DNA of 64,000 bases from Microbacterium halimionae. GTDB lineage: Bacteria; Actinomycetota; Actinomycetes; Actinomycetales; Microbacteriaceae. Below are positions 1-9,122 of this stretch, one piece after another. The notes beneath the pieces were generated by a model. That model ran no database searches. It had not been told where the DNA came from and worked only from the letters and a program-made list of their open reading frames with translations. Position 1 is the stretch's first letter, and each line of letters begins with the position of its first letter. The stretch covers positions 930,001-994,000 of the forward strand of contig NZ_JAAOZB010000002.1 of assembly GCF_011761265.1 (NCBI RefSeq), given 5' to 3'. The position numbers and the translations under genes were made by a program.

Positions 1-1
1 A

Positions 2-211
2 AGCCGTTCCCATATCGGTGATCGCGACTACCAACCGATCGGTTCCGGCTCGTGGGACAGCCAACGCAGGCCCTCGTGGGTGGACCTCGATCAGCTCTAC
101 AGCGTGCACAACGACGGCCTGAGGCGGGAGGCATCCGCTCTGGACACTCAGCGCTTCGCTGCCGTCGCAGAAACGCTGCGGCGTCGGTATGGCTGGGCGA
201 TCGACGCTTGA
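2..211 (+). CDS. PemK/MazF-like toxin family protein, C-terminal part (5' end outside window)
   Basis: An open frame enters from the left edge and ends at TGA 209-211, giving 69 residues. It carries an IGSGSWD segment, then RPSWVDLDQLYSVH, RREASALD and a terminal RRRYGW. This spacing of IGSG-x-WD, RPS-x-V, RRE-x-(S/A)-x-L and a final helix resembles the C-terminal half of actinobacterial PemK/MazF-fold proteins. Family members are often mRNA-cleaving toxins, but the part with the substrate loop lies outside the window, so activity cannot be judged. No antitoxin gene follows. It is a coding fragment with good confidence; the family name is a recollection of motif layout and only moderately sure. 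Confidence 0.5.
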   Translation, partial: SRSHIGDRDYQPIGSGSWDSQRRPSWVDLDQLYSVHNDGLRREASALDTQRFAAVAETLRRRYGWAIDA

Positions 212-227
212 GGCGCTAGAAGCGCTA

Positions 228-878
228 TCAGGCCGCGCGTTTGGATGGGACAGCGTAGATGGTGGCCAGCACGAGCACTATCGCCCAGAGCGCGCCCTTT
301 TGGATAGCCGCATAACTCAGCGCGCCTAGTGCTGCTCCCACCGCGATCGATGCCCACATGACGAAATGACGCACCCACACGGTGCGGCTGCCGCCCCTGG
401 CTGCCGCGACGAGACCTTGACCAAGCTTGACGAGAGCGCCCGTCATATAGGTGACGCCAAAAGAAATCTCGCCGTCTCGAGTAAACACGGTGTTGAGCGC
501 GCCCATCGCAAGAGCCAGCAGGATGCCCGAAAGCCAACGGGAATCGAACGTGGCGGAGGTCGCCGCAAAGGCGACTATCAGGACGACGAAGCCGAGAATT
601 CGTTTTTGGTCACGGACGTGGCCACGGAGAATGAGCGTTCCCGCCATTGCGCCAGCGACGCACGCACCAATCAGCGCGAATGCGACTCCAGCGGCTCACC
701 ACGAGCTGCCGGCGAGATCGACGCTCGCTCGGGTGGTGTTACCGCTCATGAACGACACAAAATAGCCGCCGAGGTAGACAAACGCGAAGCCGTCTACGTA
801 TCCAGCGCACAGCGACAAGAGGAGGCTGAGATCAGGCTTCTTCCGCTGAGCTGCCTAACCACGACGTGTCAATTCCAT
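228..878 (-). pseudogene. DUF1275 (YoaK-like) membrane protein, broken by two in-frame stops
   Basis: Reading the reverse strand from ATG 876-878, one frame gives a recognisable DUF1275 protein of about 216 codons: AGYVDGFAF, YLGGYFVSFMSGNTTR, then ALAMGALNTVF and GVTYMTGALVKLGQ, all family hallmarks. The frame is interrupted by TAG at 855-857, seven codons after the ATG, and by TGA at 696-698 right after SSW. It stays in frame on both sides of each stop, so these are nonsense changes and not frameshifts. The longest intact piece, from ATG 645-647 down to TGA 228-230, codes for 139 residues with about four membrane segments. A truncated product cannot be excluded, but the conserved N-terminal half would be missing. 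DUF1275 function is not established. Confidence 0.8.
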
Positions 879-926
879 AGCCTCGCTGAACGATGCAAAT
901 GCTGCCGGAATTTCAAGAGCGAACTG

Positions 927-999
927 TGGGCGATACCGGACTCGAACCGATGACCTCTTCCGTGTGAAGGAAGCGCGCTACCAACTGCGCCAATCGCCC
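927..999 (-). tRNA. tRNA-Val (anticodon CAC)
   Basis: On the reverse strand the acceptor arms GGGCGAT and ATCGCCC pair over 7 bp. The D arm GGCGCAGTTGGTAGCGC, the anticodon stem CTTCC/GGAAG with loop TTCACAC, and the T arm with GGTTCGAGTCC are all in place. The anticodon is CAC, reading GUG valine codons. The discriminator base is A, and CCA is not encoded. It is transcribed away from the three-tRNA cluster on the other strand. A second Val isoacceptor (GAC) lies 400 bp away with an almost identical anticodon stem. Confidence 0.95.
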
Positions 1000-1021
1000 T
1001 TTAGGCCCTGAGGACCAGTTA

Positions 1022-1051
1022 ATTATCTTAGCGGATACCGGTAGCTGGCAT
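1022..1051 (-). promoter_or_regulatory. Putative promoter of tRNA-Val(CAC)
   Basis: On the reverse strand ATGCCA (1046-1051, four of six matches to the -35 consensus) is separated by 18 bp from GATAAT (1022-1027, five of six to the -10). Transcription would begin about 15 bp before the tRNA 5' end. This is sequence matching only. Confidence 0.45.
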
Positions 1052-1090
1052 CGAATTACACGGGTGTGACACGCGCGGACGGCGCGGGTT

Positions 1091-1118
1091 TTGCGTTGGC
1101 GGAAACGTCGGCTAAAGT
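1091..1118 (+). promoter_or_regulatory. Putative promoter of the Gly-Cys-Val tRNA cluster
   Basis: TTGCGT at 1091-1096 and TAAAGT at 1113-1118 with a 16-bp spacer lie about 30 bp before tRNA-Gly. The following three tRNAs are close enough to share this start, and the hairpin at 1463-1490 would end the transcript. Confidence 0.45.
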
Positions 1119-1149
1119 CGTTCAAGCGCCGGGAGAGATTCCGGAGCAT

Positions 1150-1221
1150 GCGGATGTAGCGCAGTGGTAGCGCATAACCTTGCCAAGGTTAGGGTCGCGA
1201 GTTCGAATCTCGTCATCCGCT
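1150..1221 (+). tRNA. tRNA-Gly (anticodon GCC)
   Basis: Acceptor arms GCGGATG and CATCCGC pair. The D arm is GCGCAGTGGTAGCGC, the anticodon loop is TTGCCAA with anticodon GCC, and the T arm carries GAGTTCGAATCTC. The discriminator base is T, as usual for bacterial tRNA-Gly, and CCA is not encoded. It is the first gene of a three-tRNA run. Confidence 0.96.
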
Positions 1222-1289
1222 CGAGTGCTGGGGATCGCCACACGGAGAAATTCGAAAGACGATCACTACACGTGGGTCGAACCACATAT

Positions 1290-1360
1290 GGTGGCGTGGC
1301 CGAGCGGCTAGGCACCGGCCTGCAAAGCCGTTTACACGGGTTCGAATCCCGTCGCCACCT
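1290..1360 (+). tRNA. tRNA-Cys (anticodon GCA)
   Basis: Acceptor arms GGTGGCG and CGCCACC pair over 7 bp. The anticodon loop CTGCAAA gives anticodon GCA, the T arm is GGGTTCGAATCCC, and the discriminator is T as usual for Cys tRNAs. CCA is not encoded. It lies 68 bp after tRNA-Gly. Confidence 0.96.
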
Positions 1361-1385
1361 CGTACACAACTTAATAGCCTTTTAG

Positions 1386-1457
1386 GCGCGATTGGCGCAG
1401 CGGTAGCGCGCTTCCCTGACACGGAAGAGGTCACTGGTTCGATCCCAGTATCGCGCA
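1386..1457 (+). tRNA. tRNA-Val (anticodon GAC)
   Basis: Acceptor arms GCGCGAT and ATCGCGC pair. The anticodon stem CTTCC/GGAAG with loop CTGACAC gives anticodon GAC for GUC and GUU codons. The T arm is TGGTTCGATCCCA and the discriminator A. It is followed within 6 bp by a strong hairpin terminator. Confidence 0.96.
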
Positions 1458-1462
1458 CAAAC

Positions 1463-1490
1463 AGAAACCCCCGAGAAATCGGGGGTTTCT
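1463..1490. terminator. Bidirectional hairpin terminator between tRNA cluster and permease gene
   Basis: AGAAACCCCCGA and TCGGGGGTTTCT form a perfect 12-bp stem closed by a GAAA loop. On the + strand it ends the tRNA transcript (stem end TTTCTTAC). On the - strand it directly follows the permease stop codon, whose TAA (1490-1492) shares one base with the stem. One hairpin therefore serves two convergent units. Confidence 0.88.
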
Positions 1491-2656
1491 TACGTTGTGG
1501 CGAAGAGCACCAGGGTAGACGCTGCCACTGTCAGCGGCACCACCACCAGGCCAGTCAGTACGAATGAACGCCACGTGATCTTCACGTCCATCGCGGTAAG
1601 CCGTTGGTACCAAAGCAGGGTGGCAAGAGACGCCCAGGGCGTGATGAGCGGCCCCGCGTTGACGCCAATGAGAAGCGCACCGACCCGCGGTGCACTGGTG
1701 GCGACAGGCTCGATCGCGAGGTAAGCGGGCAGGTTGTCGATCAGATTTGCAGTGGCTGCTGACACGAACGACAACCGCAGAAGATCAAGAAGACTCTCAC
1801 CTTCGCCTGCGATCGCCGCGACGATCTGCGAGGAACCCACAGCTTCTACCGCAGCTGTGACGAGAAAGAGTCCAGATGCAAAGATCAGAAGCGACCAGGG
1901 CACCAGCCTTAAGCGGACATCACGTGGACGACGCCACAGAAACAACAGCGTCAAAACCACCGCAGCTATGGCTGCGGGGACCCACGGGCTGCTCGCCACA
2001 ACGAGAAACGGCAGCAGCGCCACGACCACAACTGCTGTCAGTCGGAAGAGCAAGATGTCGGCCGGCTGAGTTGCGTGCATCGGCGCGAAATCCCCAGCAA
2101 GCGATCGCCGGTATTTCACTCCAAGTACCGAGGCACTCACCACGATCGCAGCAAGGGATGCCGCTCCCATCAGCGTGAGGAACGGCACATCATCCAGCCG
2201 GTCCAAGAGGTCCGCTGCGAGAAGGTTCGTCAGGTTTGACACCGGCAGCGTCAACGACGCTGTGTTGGCAATGACAACGGTCGCCATCGCGAACGGCAGC
2301 ACCGGCAGCCCGTTCGATCGGGCGAGCACGACCACAATCGGTGTCAACAAGACCGCCGTTGTGTCGAGTGACAAGAATGCCGTTGCTACGACGCCAAACA
2401 CCACGACGAGAACCCACAACACCCAGATACGACCACGGGAGACGCGGGCAAGGACCGCTGCGACCGCATCAAAGATGCCCGCGCAAGCGCTGAGTTCGGC
2501 CACGATCGTAATTGCGGCGACGAAACCAAGAATCGGCAGCACGCGGTCCGCCACCACCGCAACGTCTGCGGGCAGGAGCAAGCCGCTCAGCATGGCCGCA
2601 AATCCGGCAGCGAGCAGGAGCACTCCAACAGCGGTGAGTTTCACGGCATCCATCAT
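1490..2656 (-). CDS. SLC13/ArsB-type membrane permease
   Basis: A hydrophobic protein of about 388 residues with 10-11 predicted membrane segments. It has LSLDTTAVLLTPIVVVLA and VVIANTASLTLPVSNLTNLL in the first half and a related segment SAATANLIDNLPAY in the second, the inverted-repeat pattern of the ion transporter (IT) superfamily that includes ArsB and SLC13 carriers. The substrate cannot be told; no arsR or arsC is nearby, so an arsenite role is not supported. An upstream ATG at 2686 would add ten residues but has no ribosome site and would cover the likely thrS -10. The ATGs at 2656 and 2653 follow AAGGG, so the shorter form is preferred. It is divergent from thrS. Confidence 0.85.
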   Translation of the reverse strand: MMDAVKLTAVGVLLLAAGFAAMLSGLLLPADVAVVADRVLPILGFVAAITIVAELSACAGIFDAVAAVLARVSRGRIWVLWVLVVVFGVVATAFLSLDTTAVLLTPIVVVLARSNGLPVLPFAMATVVIANTASLTLPVSNLTNLLAADLLDRLDDVPFLTLMGAASLAAIVVSASVLGVKYRRSLAGDFAPMHATQPADILLFRLTAVVVVALLPFLVVASSPWVPAAIAAVVLTLLFLWRRPRDVRLRLVPWSLLIFASGLFLVTAAVEAVGSSQIVAAIAGEGESLLDLLRLSFVSAATANLIDNLPAYLAIEPVATSAPRVGALLIGVNAGPLITPWASLATLLWYQRLTAMDVKITWRSFVLTGLVVVPLTVAASTLVLFATT

Positions 2657-2673
2657 GTGCCCTTGGCGCGCGA

Positions 2674-2679
2674 TAGGAT
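2674..2679 (+). promoter_or_regulatory. Putative -10 element of thrS
   Basis: TAGGAT lies about 30 bp before the thrS TTG start and would give a leader of about 24 nt that includes the AGGAG ribosome site at 2699-2703. No convincing -35 is visible. Confidence 0.4.
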
Positions 2680-2709
2680 TTCCCATCGAGCGACTTACAG
2701 GAGATTTCC

Positions 2710-4722
2710 TTGACCGACCCCGCTGTGCCCGCAGATATCGTTTATCCCACCGACGGTTTCACCCTCTTCCCTGATCGCAACGTTGTTGCCATTCGCATCG
2801 ATGGGGAACTGAAAGACCTCGCGACGACGATTGACGCGCAAGACAACGCCGAGGCAGTCACGATCGACAGTCCAGAAGGTCTCAGCATCCTGCGCCATTC
2901 CGCAGCCCACGTGCTCGCGCAGGCGGTACAGCGGATCAATCCCCAAGCAAATCTTGGAATTGGCCCGCCCGTCACCGACGGTTTTTACTACGACTTCGGC
3001 GTCGACAACGCCTTCACCCCCGAAGACATCAAGGCCATCGACAAAGAGATGCAGCGAATCGTGCGCGAAGGCCAGCACTTCGTTCGCCGGGTCGTCACTG
3101 ATGACGAGGCCCGCGCAGAACTCGGGGCAGAGCCTTTCAAGCTAGAGCTAATCGGACTGAAGGGCGGCAAGAAAGAAGCCGCCGAAGGCGCATCTGTTGA
3201 AGTCGGCGCCGGTGAGCTCACGATTTACGACAACGTCAACCCGAAGACACGGGAAACAATCTGGAAAGACCTCTGCCGCGGACCGCACGTTCCGAGCACG
3301 CGGATGCTTGGCAACGGTTGGGCACTCACACGTATCGCCGGCGCGTACTGGCGGGGTAGCGAAAAGAACCCACAGCTCCAGCGCATCTACGGCACCGCGT
3401 GGCCCTCGAAAGACGAGCTGCGGGCCTACCAGGAGCGCCTCGCGGAAGCCGCCAAGCGCGACCACCGGAAGCTCGGCAAAGAGCTCGATCTGTTCTCGTT
3501 TCCCGATGAGATCGGATCCGGTCTTTCCGTCTGGCACCCGAAAGGCGGCATAGTTCGCCAAGAGATGGAGCAGCACGCGCTCCACCGTCATCGCGCTGCT
3601 GGGTACACCTACGTGTACACCCCCCACATCGCAAAAGAGGATCTCTTCTTGCAGTCGAATCACCTCGTGACATACCGCGAAGGGATGTTCCCTCCGATCC
3701 GCATGGACGAGGAGCGGGACGAAGCCGGCGAAATCACCAAGGCTGGCCACGATTACTATCTGAAGCCGATGAACTGCCCCATGCACATTCTGATCTTCAA
3801 AGAACGTGCTCGCAGTTATCGCGACCTTCCGATGCGACTCGCCGAGAACGGCACGGTCTATCGCAACGAGCTCTCAGGAGCCCTCCACGGCCTCACACGC
3901 GTGCGCGGGTTCACTCAAGACGACTCACACCTGTTCGTGCGGCCTGACCAGCTCGAAGAGGAGACCGCGCGGGTTCTCGACTTCGTGATTTCGATGCTGC
4001 GCGACTTCGGTCTGAGCGATTTCGAGCTCGAGTTGTCGATGCGCGACGACGAGAAGTCGAAGTGGATCGGAACTGACGAGTTCTGGGAAGACTCCACAAA
4101 CGCGCTCCGCAAGGTAGCAAAGGCCAGCGGTCTGAAACTCACTGAAGTTCCGGGTGAAGCTGCGTTCTACGGGCCCAAGATTGATCTGAAGACGAAGGAC
4201 GCCATCGGCCGCACCTGGCAGCTTTCCACAGTGCAGGTTGACCCCAACCTGCCGGAACGCTTCGAACTCGAGTACACCGATCGTGACGGCCAGAAGAAAC
4301 GCCCCATCATGATCCACCGCGCACTGTTCGGATCGATTGAGCGCTTCTTCGCGATTTTGCTCGAGCACTATGCCGGGGCGTTCCCGGTGTGGCTGAGCCC
4401 GGTGCAGGTAATGGGAATTCCCGTTGCCGACGAATTCGGCGACTACCTGAGCGACATCGTCGGTCGCTTGCAGATCGAAGGCGTCCGCGCTGAGGTCGAC
4501 CACAGCGACGACCGGATGCAGAAGAAGATTCGCACCCATACGACGCAGAAAGTACCGCTGCAGTTGATCGCGGGGGAGCAGGATCGCGCTGCGGGCACTG
4601 TCTCGTTCCGTTTCCGCGATGGCACCCAGACGAATGGGGTGCCGGTCGACGAAGCGATTTCGCGAATCCGTGCGGCAATCGACGAAAAGATCCTCGTCAA
4701 TACTGCTGAGGATTTTGCGTGA
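2710..4722 (+). CDS. thrS: Threonyl-tRNA synthetase
   Basis: A 670-residue class II synthetase that charges tRNA-Thr with threonine. In order: a TGS domain (about 1-60), the editing domain with HSAAH (63-67) and LCRGPHVP, the catalytic core with [10 protein letters not shown] (zinc Cys), motif 2 around [26 protein letters not shown] (zinc His), motif 3 with [13 protein letters not shown], and the anticodon-binding domain at the C-terminus. Length is normal. The start is TTG, chosen because AGGAG lies 7 nt upstream and the protein then begins at the expected TGS edge. The stop overlaps the GTG of the HIT gene, so the two are probably translated together, as in mycobacteria where the same pair is adjacent. 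Confidence 0.98.
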   Translation: MTDPAVPADIVYPTDGFTLFPDRNVVAIRIDGELKDLATTIDAQDNAEAVTIDSPEGLSILRHSAAHVLAQAVQRINPQANLGIGPPVTDGFYYDFGVDNAFTPEDIKAIDKEMQRIVREGQHFVRRVVTDDEARAELGAEPFKLELIGLKGGKKEAAEGASVEVGAGELTIYDNVNPKTRETIWKDLCRGPHVPSTRMLGNGWALTRIAGAYWRGSEKNPQLQRIYGTAWPSKDELRAYQERLAEAAKRDHRKLGKELDLFSFPDEIGSGLSVWHPKGGIVRQEMEQHALHRHRAAGYTYVYTPHIAKEDLFLQSNHLVTYREGMFPPIRMDEERDEAGEITKAGHDYYLKPMNCPMHILIFKERARSYRDLPMRLAENGTVYRNELSGALHGLTRVRGFTQDDSHLFVRPDQLEEETARVLDFVISMLRDFGLSDFELELSMRDDEKSKWIGTDEFWEDSTNALRKVAKASGLKLTEVPGEAAFYGPKIDLKTKDAIGRTWQLSTVQVDPNLPERFELEYTDRDGQKKRPIMIHRALFGSIERFFAILLEHYAGAFPVWLSPVQVMGIPVADEFGDYLSDIVGRLQIEGVRAEVDHSDDRMQKKIRTHTTQKVPLQLIAGEQDRAAGTVSFRFRDGTQTNGVPVDEAISRIRAAIDEKILVNTAEDFA

Positions 4723-5273
4723 CGACGGAATCTTCACACGACGTGCCAGTCGTGTCGTCTGCCGACATGGCAGGCGTTCCCGACGAATTTCAACGGCTGT
4801 GGACGCCCCACCGGATGGTCTACATTCAAGCCGGTGCCCAAGCAATGCGCGACGAGTGTCCGTTCTGTGCGGCGCCGGGGAAGACCGACGAAGAGGGACT
4901 CATTGTTCGTCGCGGTCGCACCGCATATGTGCTTTTGAATCTTTTCCCCTACAACTCCGGCCACCTTTTGGTTTGTCCCTATCGTCACGTAGCCACGTAC
5001 GACCAGGCAACGCCGGAGGAGACCGCTGAGATTGCCTTGCTCACTCAGCAGGGAATGCGCGCGCTGCGGCAAGTGTCGCGGTCTGACGGCTTCAACATCG
5101 GAATGAATCAGGGGCAGATCGCAGGTGCTGGCGTAGACGAGCATCTGCACCAGCACATCGTGCCCCGATGGGCCTCAGACGCAAACTTCTTCCCGATTAT
5201 CGCGAAGACCAAGGCCCTCCCGCAGCTTCTCGGCGACGTAAGAAACGCCGTTGCAACTGCATGGGAAAGCTAA
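4719..5273 (+). CDS. HIT-family Ap4A phosphorylase-like protein
   Basis: A 184-residue histidine-triad protein with the motif EHLHQHIVP (His142, His144, His146) and a CPFC pair at 47-50 that may bind zinc. It matches in size and location the mycobacterial gene beside thrS, Rv2613c, which is reported as a diadenosine tetraphosphate phosphorylase. Such enzymes degrade Ap4A, a by-product made by aminoacyl-tRNA synthetases, so the pairing with thrS makes biochemical sense. It overlaps thrS by 4 nt (GTGA). The gene is convergent with pdxY, with only 4 bp between the stops and no room for a separate terminator. Substrate is inferred from the family. Confidence 0.9.
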   Translation: MTTESSHDVPVVSSADMAGVPDEFQRLWTPHRMVYIQAGAQAMRDECPFCAAPGKTDEEGLIVRRGRTAYVLLNLFPYNSGHLLVCPYRHVATYDQATPEETAEIALLTQQGMRALRQVSRSDGFNIGMNQGQIAGAGVDEHLHQHIVPRWASDANFFPIIAKTKALPQLLGDVRNAVATAWES

Positions 5274-5277
5274 ATCG

Positions 5278-6129
5278 TCACCGCACCTGGCGTACTGAGA
5301 ACTGCATGCGCGGATGAGCATATACCTCTTGCGATTCGATAAGTTGCAACTCGCGCTCACCCGATAGGTGCGTGCGTTCGAGCAGGTCGTAGACGCTTGA
5401 CGTCGTACGAGCGAGCGCATCCGCGGCGTCACCTGACGCCCGGTAGCGGGCAGTGAAGAGCGCCGCCGTTACGTCGCCGGAACCGTTTGCTTTTATCGGA
5501 AGCAGCGGGGTCTCAACGATCCATGCGCCACGATCATCGACAGCGAGCATTTCGATCGACGCCGGATCACGATCGGGACGCTCGACGCTCGTGACCAACA
5601 CCGTTTTGGGTCCGATCGCACGCGCCGCATCGACCGAAGCGAGCGTTTCTTCCAGTGTCTTGGGTTCCGTGCCGGTGAGGTATCCGAGCTCGAACTGGTT
5701 TGGAGTGATGATGTCGGCAACCGGAACAACACGCTCTCGCAGCAACTGCGGAATGGACGGGGCCACGAAGCATCCTGATTTTGCGTTTCCCATGACGGGG
5801 TCGCACGCATAGATCGCGTTCGGGTTTGCGGCCTTCACCCGGGCGACCGCATCGACGATGACATCGCCGATGCCCTCTCCGCCCTGATAACCCGACAGGA
5901 CAACGTCGATCTGTGAGAGCACGCCGCGCTCTTCGATGCCGGTGATGACATCGCGCACATCGTCGGGGGAGATCAACGGCCCCCGCCAGGAACCGTAGCC
6001 GGTGTGGTTCGAGAAGTTAACGGTGTAGACCGGCAACACCTCGACGCCGATTCGCTGCAGCGGGAAGACCGCGGCAGAATTTCCCACGTGACCGTATGCG
6101 ACTGCGGACTGAATCGAGAGGATCTTCAT
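5278..6129 (-). CDS. pdxY: Pyridoxal/pyridoxine kinase
   Basis: A 283-residue ribokinase-fold kinase that phosphorylates pyridoxal in the B6 salvage route. It begins MKILSIQSAVAYGHVGN, has the NHTGYG segment typical of PdxY/PdxK, CDPVMGN, TPNQFELGYLTG, and the anion-hole and catalytic motif KANGSGDVTAALF near the C-terminus. The ATG at 6129 fits the family start; longer upstream extensions read into the pdxS gene. It is divergent from pdxS with a 73-bp gap, so salvage and de novo B6 synthesis genes sit back to back. A GAAGAT hexamer lies 6 nt before the ATG, so a leaderless message is possible. Confidence 0.94.
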   Translation of the reverse strand: MKILSIQSAVAYGHVGNSAAVFPLQRIGVEVLPVYTVNFSNHTGYGSWRGPLISPDDVRDVITGIEERGVLSQIDVVLSGYQGGEGIGDVIVDAVARVKAANPNAIYACDPVMGNAKSGCFVAPSIPQLLRERVVPVADIITPNQFELGYLTGTEPKTLEETLASVDAARAIGPKTVLVTSVERPDRDPASIEMLAVDDRGAWIVETPLLPIKANGSGDVTAALFTARYRASGDAADALARTTSSVYDLLERTHLSGERELQLIESQEVYAHPRMQFSVRQVR

Positions 6130-6190
6130 CGCTCGATCTTCGCATTTCTCTCCGCGTCGTGCGCGGTCGCCCCGTGCCCTTGCATCGGAA

Positions 6191-6196
6191 TAGAAT
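6191..6196 (+). promoter_or_regulatory. -10 element of pdxS, leaderless start
   Basis: TAGAAT is followed by exactly 6 nt and the pdxS ATG, and no Shine-Dalgarno site is present. The transcript would start at or next to the A of the ATG. This spacing recurs at several genes in the window. Confidence 0.55.
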
Positions 6197-6202
6197 CTGA
6201 CT

Positions 6203-7111
6203 ATGACGGACAGCACGCCCCAGGGTGAAGCACAGCACGGATCACGACGCGTGAAGCGCGGCCTCGCAGAGATGCTCAAGGGCGGCGTCATCATGGACGT
6301 CGTCACAGCAGAGCAGGCAAAGATCGCAGAGGATGCCGGTGCGGTTGCAGTGATGGCGCTGGAGCGCGTACCCGCCGATATTCGGGCACAGGGTGGCGTC
6401 GCCCGCATGAGCGACCCAGACCTGATCGACGAGATCATCGCGACGGTATCGATCCCGGTGATGGCCAAAGCACGTATTGGCCACTTCGTCGAAGCTCAGA
6501 TTTTGCAGCAGCTCGGTGTCGACTACATCGACGAATCCGAAGTGCTCTCACCAGCTGACTATGTGAACCACATCGACAAGTGGGGCTACACGGTGCCGTT
6601 CGTGTGCGGTGCGACCAACCTCGGTGAGGCCCTTCGTCGCATCAACGAGGGCGCGGCAATGATCCGATCCAAGGGTGAAGCAGGCACCGGTGATGTTTCT
6701 GAGGCCACCAAACACATCCGCAAGATCACAAGCGAAATCAACACACTGCGGTCGATGACGAAGAACGAGCTTTACGTCGCGGCCAAGGATCTCCAGGCGC
6801 CCTATGAGCTGGTCGCGGAGATCGCTGAAACCGGAAAGCTTCCCGTTGTGCTCTTCACCGCCGGTGGGGTCGCGACACCAGCTGACGCTGCGATGATGAT
6901 GCAGCTCGGCGCCGATGGTGTCTTCGTTGGCTCAGGCATCTTCAAATCCGGAAATCCAGCCGAGCGCGCTGCGTCCATCGTGAAGGCAACGACCTTCTTT
7001 GACGATGCTGCCGTGGTTACCGAAGCCTCGCGTGGTCTCGGCGAGGCGATGGTCGGCATCAACGTCACTGATCTAGCGGCGCCTCACCGCCTCGCTGAGC
7101 GTGGCTGGTAA
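6203..7111 (+). CDS. pdxS: Pyridoxal 5'-phosphate synthase, PdxS subunit
   Basis: A 302-residue TIM-barrel enzyme that builds PLP from ribose 5-phosphate, glyceraldehyde 3-phosphate and ammonia supplied by PdxT. Catalytic lysines are visible as Lys89 in VMAKARIGH and Lys157 in [11 protein letters not shown]. The phosphate loop [12 protein letters not shown] and [11 protein letters not shown] are also present. The N-terminus is a few residues longer than in Bacillus (lysines offset by 8). It forms an operon with pdxT, overlapping it by 11 nt. The start is supported by the -10 hexamer 6 nt upstream. Confidence 0.98.
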   Translation: MTDSTPQGEAQHGSRRVKRGLAEMLKGGVIMDVVTAEQAKIAEDAGAVAVMALERVPADIRAQGGVARMSDPDLIDEIIATVSIPVMAKARIGHFVEAQILQQLGVDYIDESEVLSPADYVNHIDKWGYTVPFVCGATNLGEALRRINEGAAMIRSKGEAGTGDVSEATKHIRKITSEINTLRSMTKNELYVAAKDLQAPYELVAEIAETGKLPVVLFTAGGVATPADAAMMMQLGADGVFVGSGIFKSGNPAERAASIVKATTFFDDAAVVTEASRGLGEAMVGINVTDLAAPHRLAERGW

Positions 7112-7694
7112 GCCCCACGTCGGCGTTCTCGCGCTGCAAGGCGATGTTCGTGAACACGCGCACGTCCTGACGCGTCTCGGCGCCGACGTCACACTTGTGC
7201 GGCGTCCAGCAGAGCTGGCTCTCGTCTCAGGGCTTGTGCTGCCCGGTGGGGAATCGAGCGTGATTGACAAGCTTTCGCGGTCATTCGGTATGCAAGATCC
7301 GATCAAGACCGCGATTGCAGCGGGCATGCCAATGTACGGGACGTGCGCCGGTCTCATCCTTCTTGCCGATCGAATCGTCGATGGAATTTCTGGACAGCAG
7401 ACCTTCGGTGGACTCGATGTGACAGTGCGACGAAATGCATTCGGCACTCAAGCTGATTCCTTCGAAACCGACGTCGCCGTGCCCGCTCTTGGCGAGACAC
7501 CGGTGCACGCGGTTTTCATTCGTGCGCCGATCGTCGATGAAGTAGGGGCCCTTGCGGAGTCACTAGCGTCACTTGACGACGGACGAATTGTCGCTGTGAG
7601 TCAAGGACCTCTGATGGGAACATCGTTTCACCCCGAGGTCACGGGGGAGTACCGCTTTCATGAGCGCTTTCTCGATGTCGTGCGCTCGGCCTAA
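7101..7694 (+). CDS. pdxT: Pyridoxal 5'-phosphate synthase glutaminase subunit PdxT
   Basis: A 197-residue class I glutaminase that releases ammonia from glutamine and passes it to PdxS. The triad is Cys82 (in YGTCAGL), His177 and Glu179 (in FHPEVTGE). LPGGESS at 47-53 is the family oxyanion region. The GTG start lies inside the pdxS end (11-nt overlap), so translation is probably coupled and keeps the two subunits in step. Confidence 0.97.
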   Translation: MAGKPHVGVLALQGDVREHAHVLTRLGADVTLVRRPAELALVSGLVLPGGESSVIDKLSRSFGMQDPIKTAIAAGMPMYGTCAGLILLADRIVDGISGQQTFGGLDVTVRRNAFGTQADSFETDVAVPALGETPVHAVFIRAPIVDEVGALAESLASLDDGRIVAVSQGPLMGTSFHPEVTGEYRFHERFLDVVRSA

Positions 7695-7697
7695 CCT
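7692..7697 (+). promoter_or_regulatory. -10 element of the DUF1697 gene, leaderless start
   Basis: TAACCT overlaps the pdxT TAA stop and is followed by 6 nt and the ATG at 7704. No ribosome site is visible, so a leaderless message is likely. Confidence 0.45.
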
Positions 7698-7703
7698 CGA
7701 CCC

Positions 7704-8264
7704 ATGACTTTATGGGTTGCGTTGCTACGCGGCGTAAACGTCGGCGGAGTGACGGTCAAAAACAACGATCTGGTCGACGTTTTCGGCGCGTTGGGTTTCT
7801 CGCCCGTTCGAGCTATTCTCGCGAGCGGGAACGTGGTGTTCGAGACTATGGATGCCACGGCTGATCGCGAGACTCTCGCGCAAAAGATCGAAGGCGCTCT
7901 ACGCGCCCGTTTCTCTTACGACGCCCGAGTTCATCTGCGAAACGCCCATGAACTGGGTGAAGCGCTGACTTCCTTCCCTTTCGATGCGAGCGACACTTCT
8001 CGCCAGCCGTACATAGTTTTTTGCTTGGACGGTTCGACAGTCGAAGAGCTCACGACCTCCGTCACGCCACCCGAAGATCCAGCTGAGAGCGTGACCGCGG
8101 GCCGAAACGCGATCTACTGGTGGCCTGTCAAAGGGCGATCAACCGATACGCCATTCGCCAAGACACTTACGAGAGCGGTATACAAGGCGCGCACGACAAC
8201 CAGAAACGTGAGAACTGTTGAGCGCATCCTCGCAGCGATGCATCAGAGCGGGCCCACTACCTGA
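7704..8264 (+). CDS. DUF1697 family protein
   Basis: A 186-residue soluble protein beginning WVALLRGVNVGG, then ILASGNVVF, with a C-terminal part containing IYWWPVKGR and TRNVRTVERI. These are the hallmarks of the DUF1697 family, whose function is not known. It lies 9 bp after pdxT but appears to have its own start signal. No B6 role is suggested by the sequence. Length is normal for the family. Confidence 0.88.
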   Translation: MTLWVALLRGVNVGGVTVKNNDLVDVFGALGFSPVRAILASGNVVFETMDATADRETLAQKIEGALRARFSYDARVHLRNAHELGEALTSFPFDASDTSRQPYIVFCLDGSTVEELTTSVTPPEDPAESVTAGRNAIYWWPVKGRSTDTPFAKTLTRAVYKARTTTRNVRTVERILAAMHQSGPTT

Positions 8265-8266
8265 AC

Positions 8267-8272
8267 TAGAAT
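8267..8272 (+). promoter_or_regulatory. Putative -10 element of yebC
   Basis: TAGAAT sits 3 bp after the DUF1697 stop and 42 bp before the yebC ATG. The leader would be about 35 nt and carries a GGGGG ribosome site. No clear -35 is seen. Confidence 0.4.
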
Positions 8273-8314
8273 TGTCTGTGGCCTTTCCGGCCAAAGAACA
8301 CGAGCGGGGGTCTT

Positions 8315-9076
8315 ATGTCCGGGCATTCCAAGTGGGCAACAACCAAACACAAGAAGGCGGTCATTGACGGACGCCGCGCGAAGTCGTTTGCGAAGCTCAT
8401 CAAGAACATCGAAGTCGCCGCCAAACTTGGTGGAGCAGACCTCACGGGTAACCCCACACTCTACGACGCTATTCAAAAAGCGAAGAAGACCTCGGTTCCC
8501 AATGACAACATCGACCGTGCTGTCAAGCGCGGAGCCGGAATTTCTGGCGAATCGATCGAGTACCTCACCATCATTTACGAGGGCTACGGGCCCAACGGCG
8601 TCGCCCTGATGATCGAGTGCCTCACCGACAATAAGAATCGTGCTGCGGCCGAGGTGCGCACAACGCTGTCTCGAAACGGCGGCACGCTCGCTGATCCAGG
8701 CTCCGTCGCGTACAACTTTGCGCGCAAGGGTGTCATCGTCGTCTCAGGCGAAGGTACGACCGAGGATGACGTCATGCTCGCCGCCCTCGAAGCTGGCGCT
8801 GAGGAAGTCGAGCCGCACGCCCAGGGCTTCGAAGTGATTACCGATGCATCTGATCTGGTGAGCGTAAGAGCTGCGCTGCAGGCAGCTGGACTTGATTACG
8901 AATCGGCTGACGTGGAGTTTGTGCCGAGCCTCAAGGTCGAGGTTGATGCTGACACCGCGCGCAAGGTTTTCCGCCTGATCGATGCGCTCGAAGACAGCGA
9001 CGACGTGCAGAATATCTTCAGCAATTTCGACCTCACTCCCGAAGTTCAGGCAGAGCTCGAGAACGACGAAGAGTAG
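8315..9076 (+). CDS. yebC: YebC/PmpR family regulator or translation factor
   Basis: A 253-residue protein starting [14 protein letters not shown], the diagnostic N-terminus of the YebC/TACO1 family, followed by the [16 protein letters not shown] and EGYGPNGVA motifs. Family members have been described as DNA-binding regulators and, more recently, as factors that relieve ribosome stalling on proline-rich stretches. Its place just before ruvC-ruvA-ruvB is conserved in many bacteria. The ATG follows GGGGG at good spacing. Full length; nothing odd. Confidence 0.96.
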   Translation: MSGHSKWATTKHKKAVIDGRRAKSFAKLIKNIEVAAKLGGADLTGNPTLYDAIQKAKKTSVPNDNIDRAVKRGAGISGESIEYLTIIYEGYGPNGVALMIECLTDNKNRAAAEVRTTLSRNGGTLADPGSVAYNFARKGVIVVSGEGTTEDDVMLAALEAGAEEVEPHAQGFEVITDASDLVSVRAALQAAGLDYESADVEFVPSLKVEVDADTARKVFRLIDALEDSDDVQNIFSNFDLTPEVQAELENDEE

Positions 9077-9110
9077 GGCGCGCCTGGAAGTCTGTCGTTC
9101 GAAGTCGACG

Positions 9111-9116
9111 TAGCTT
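9111..9116 (+). promoter_or_regulatory. -10 element of ruvC, leaderless start
   Basis: TAGCTT is followed by 6 nt and ATG 9123. There is no Shine-Dalgarno match. This supports ATG 9123 over the TTG at 9135, which would trim four residues. Confidence 0.45.
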
Positions 9117-9122
9117 AGAGAA

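Noticed and set aside
228..647. The 139-codon piece of the DUF1275 locus as an intact gene
   Set aside because: The frame continues upstream through conserved family sequence across two stops, so this is the tail of a broken gene.
3925..4845. A 306-codon reverse frame inside thrS and the HIT gene
   Set aside because: It mirrors the ThrRS catalytic core. There is no ribosome site and no family resemblance.
9091..9112. A TTCGAA palindrome upstream of ruvC as a second SOS box
   Set aside because: It reads TCGTTCGAAGTCGACG and lacks the TCGAAC-N4-GTTCG arrangement.
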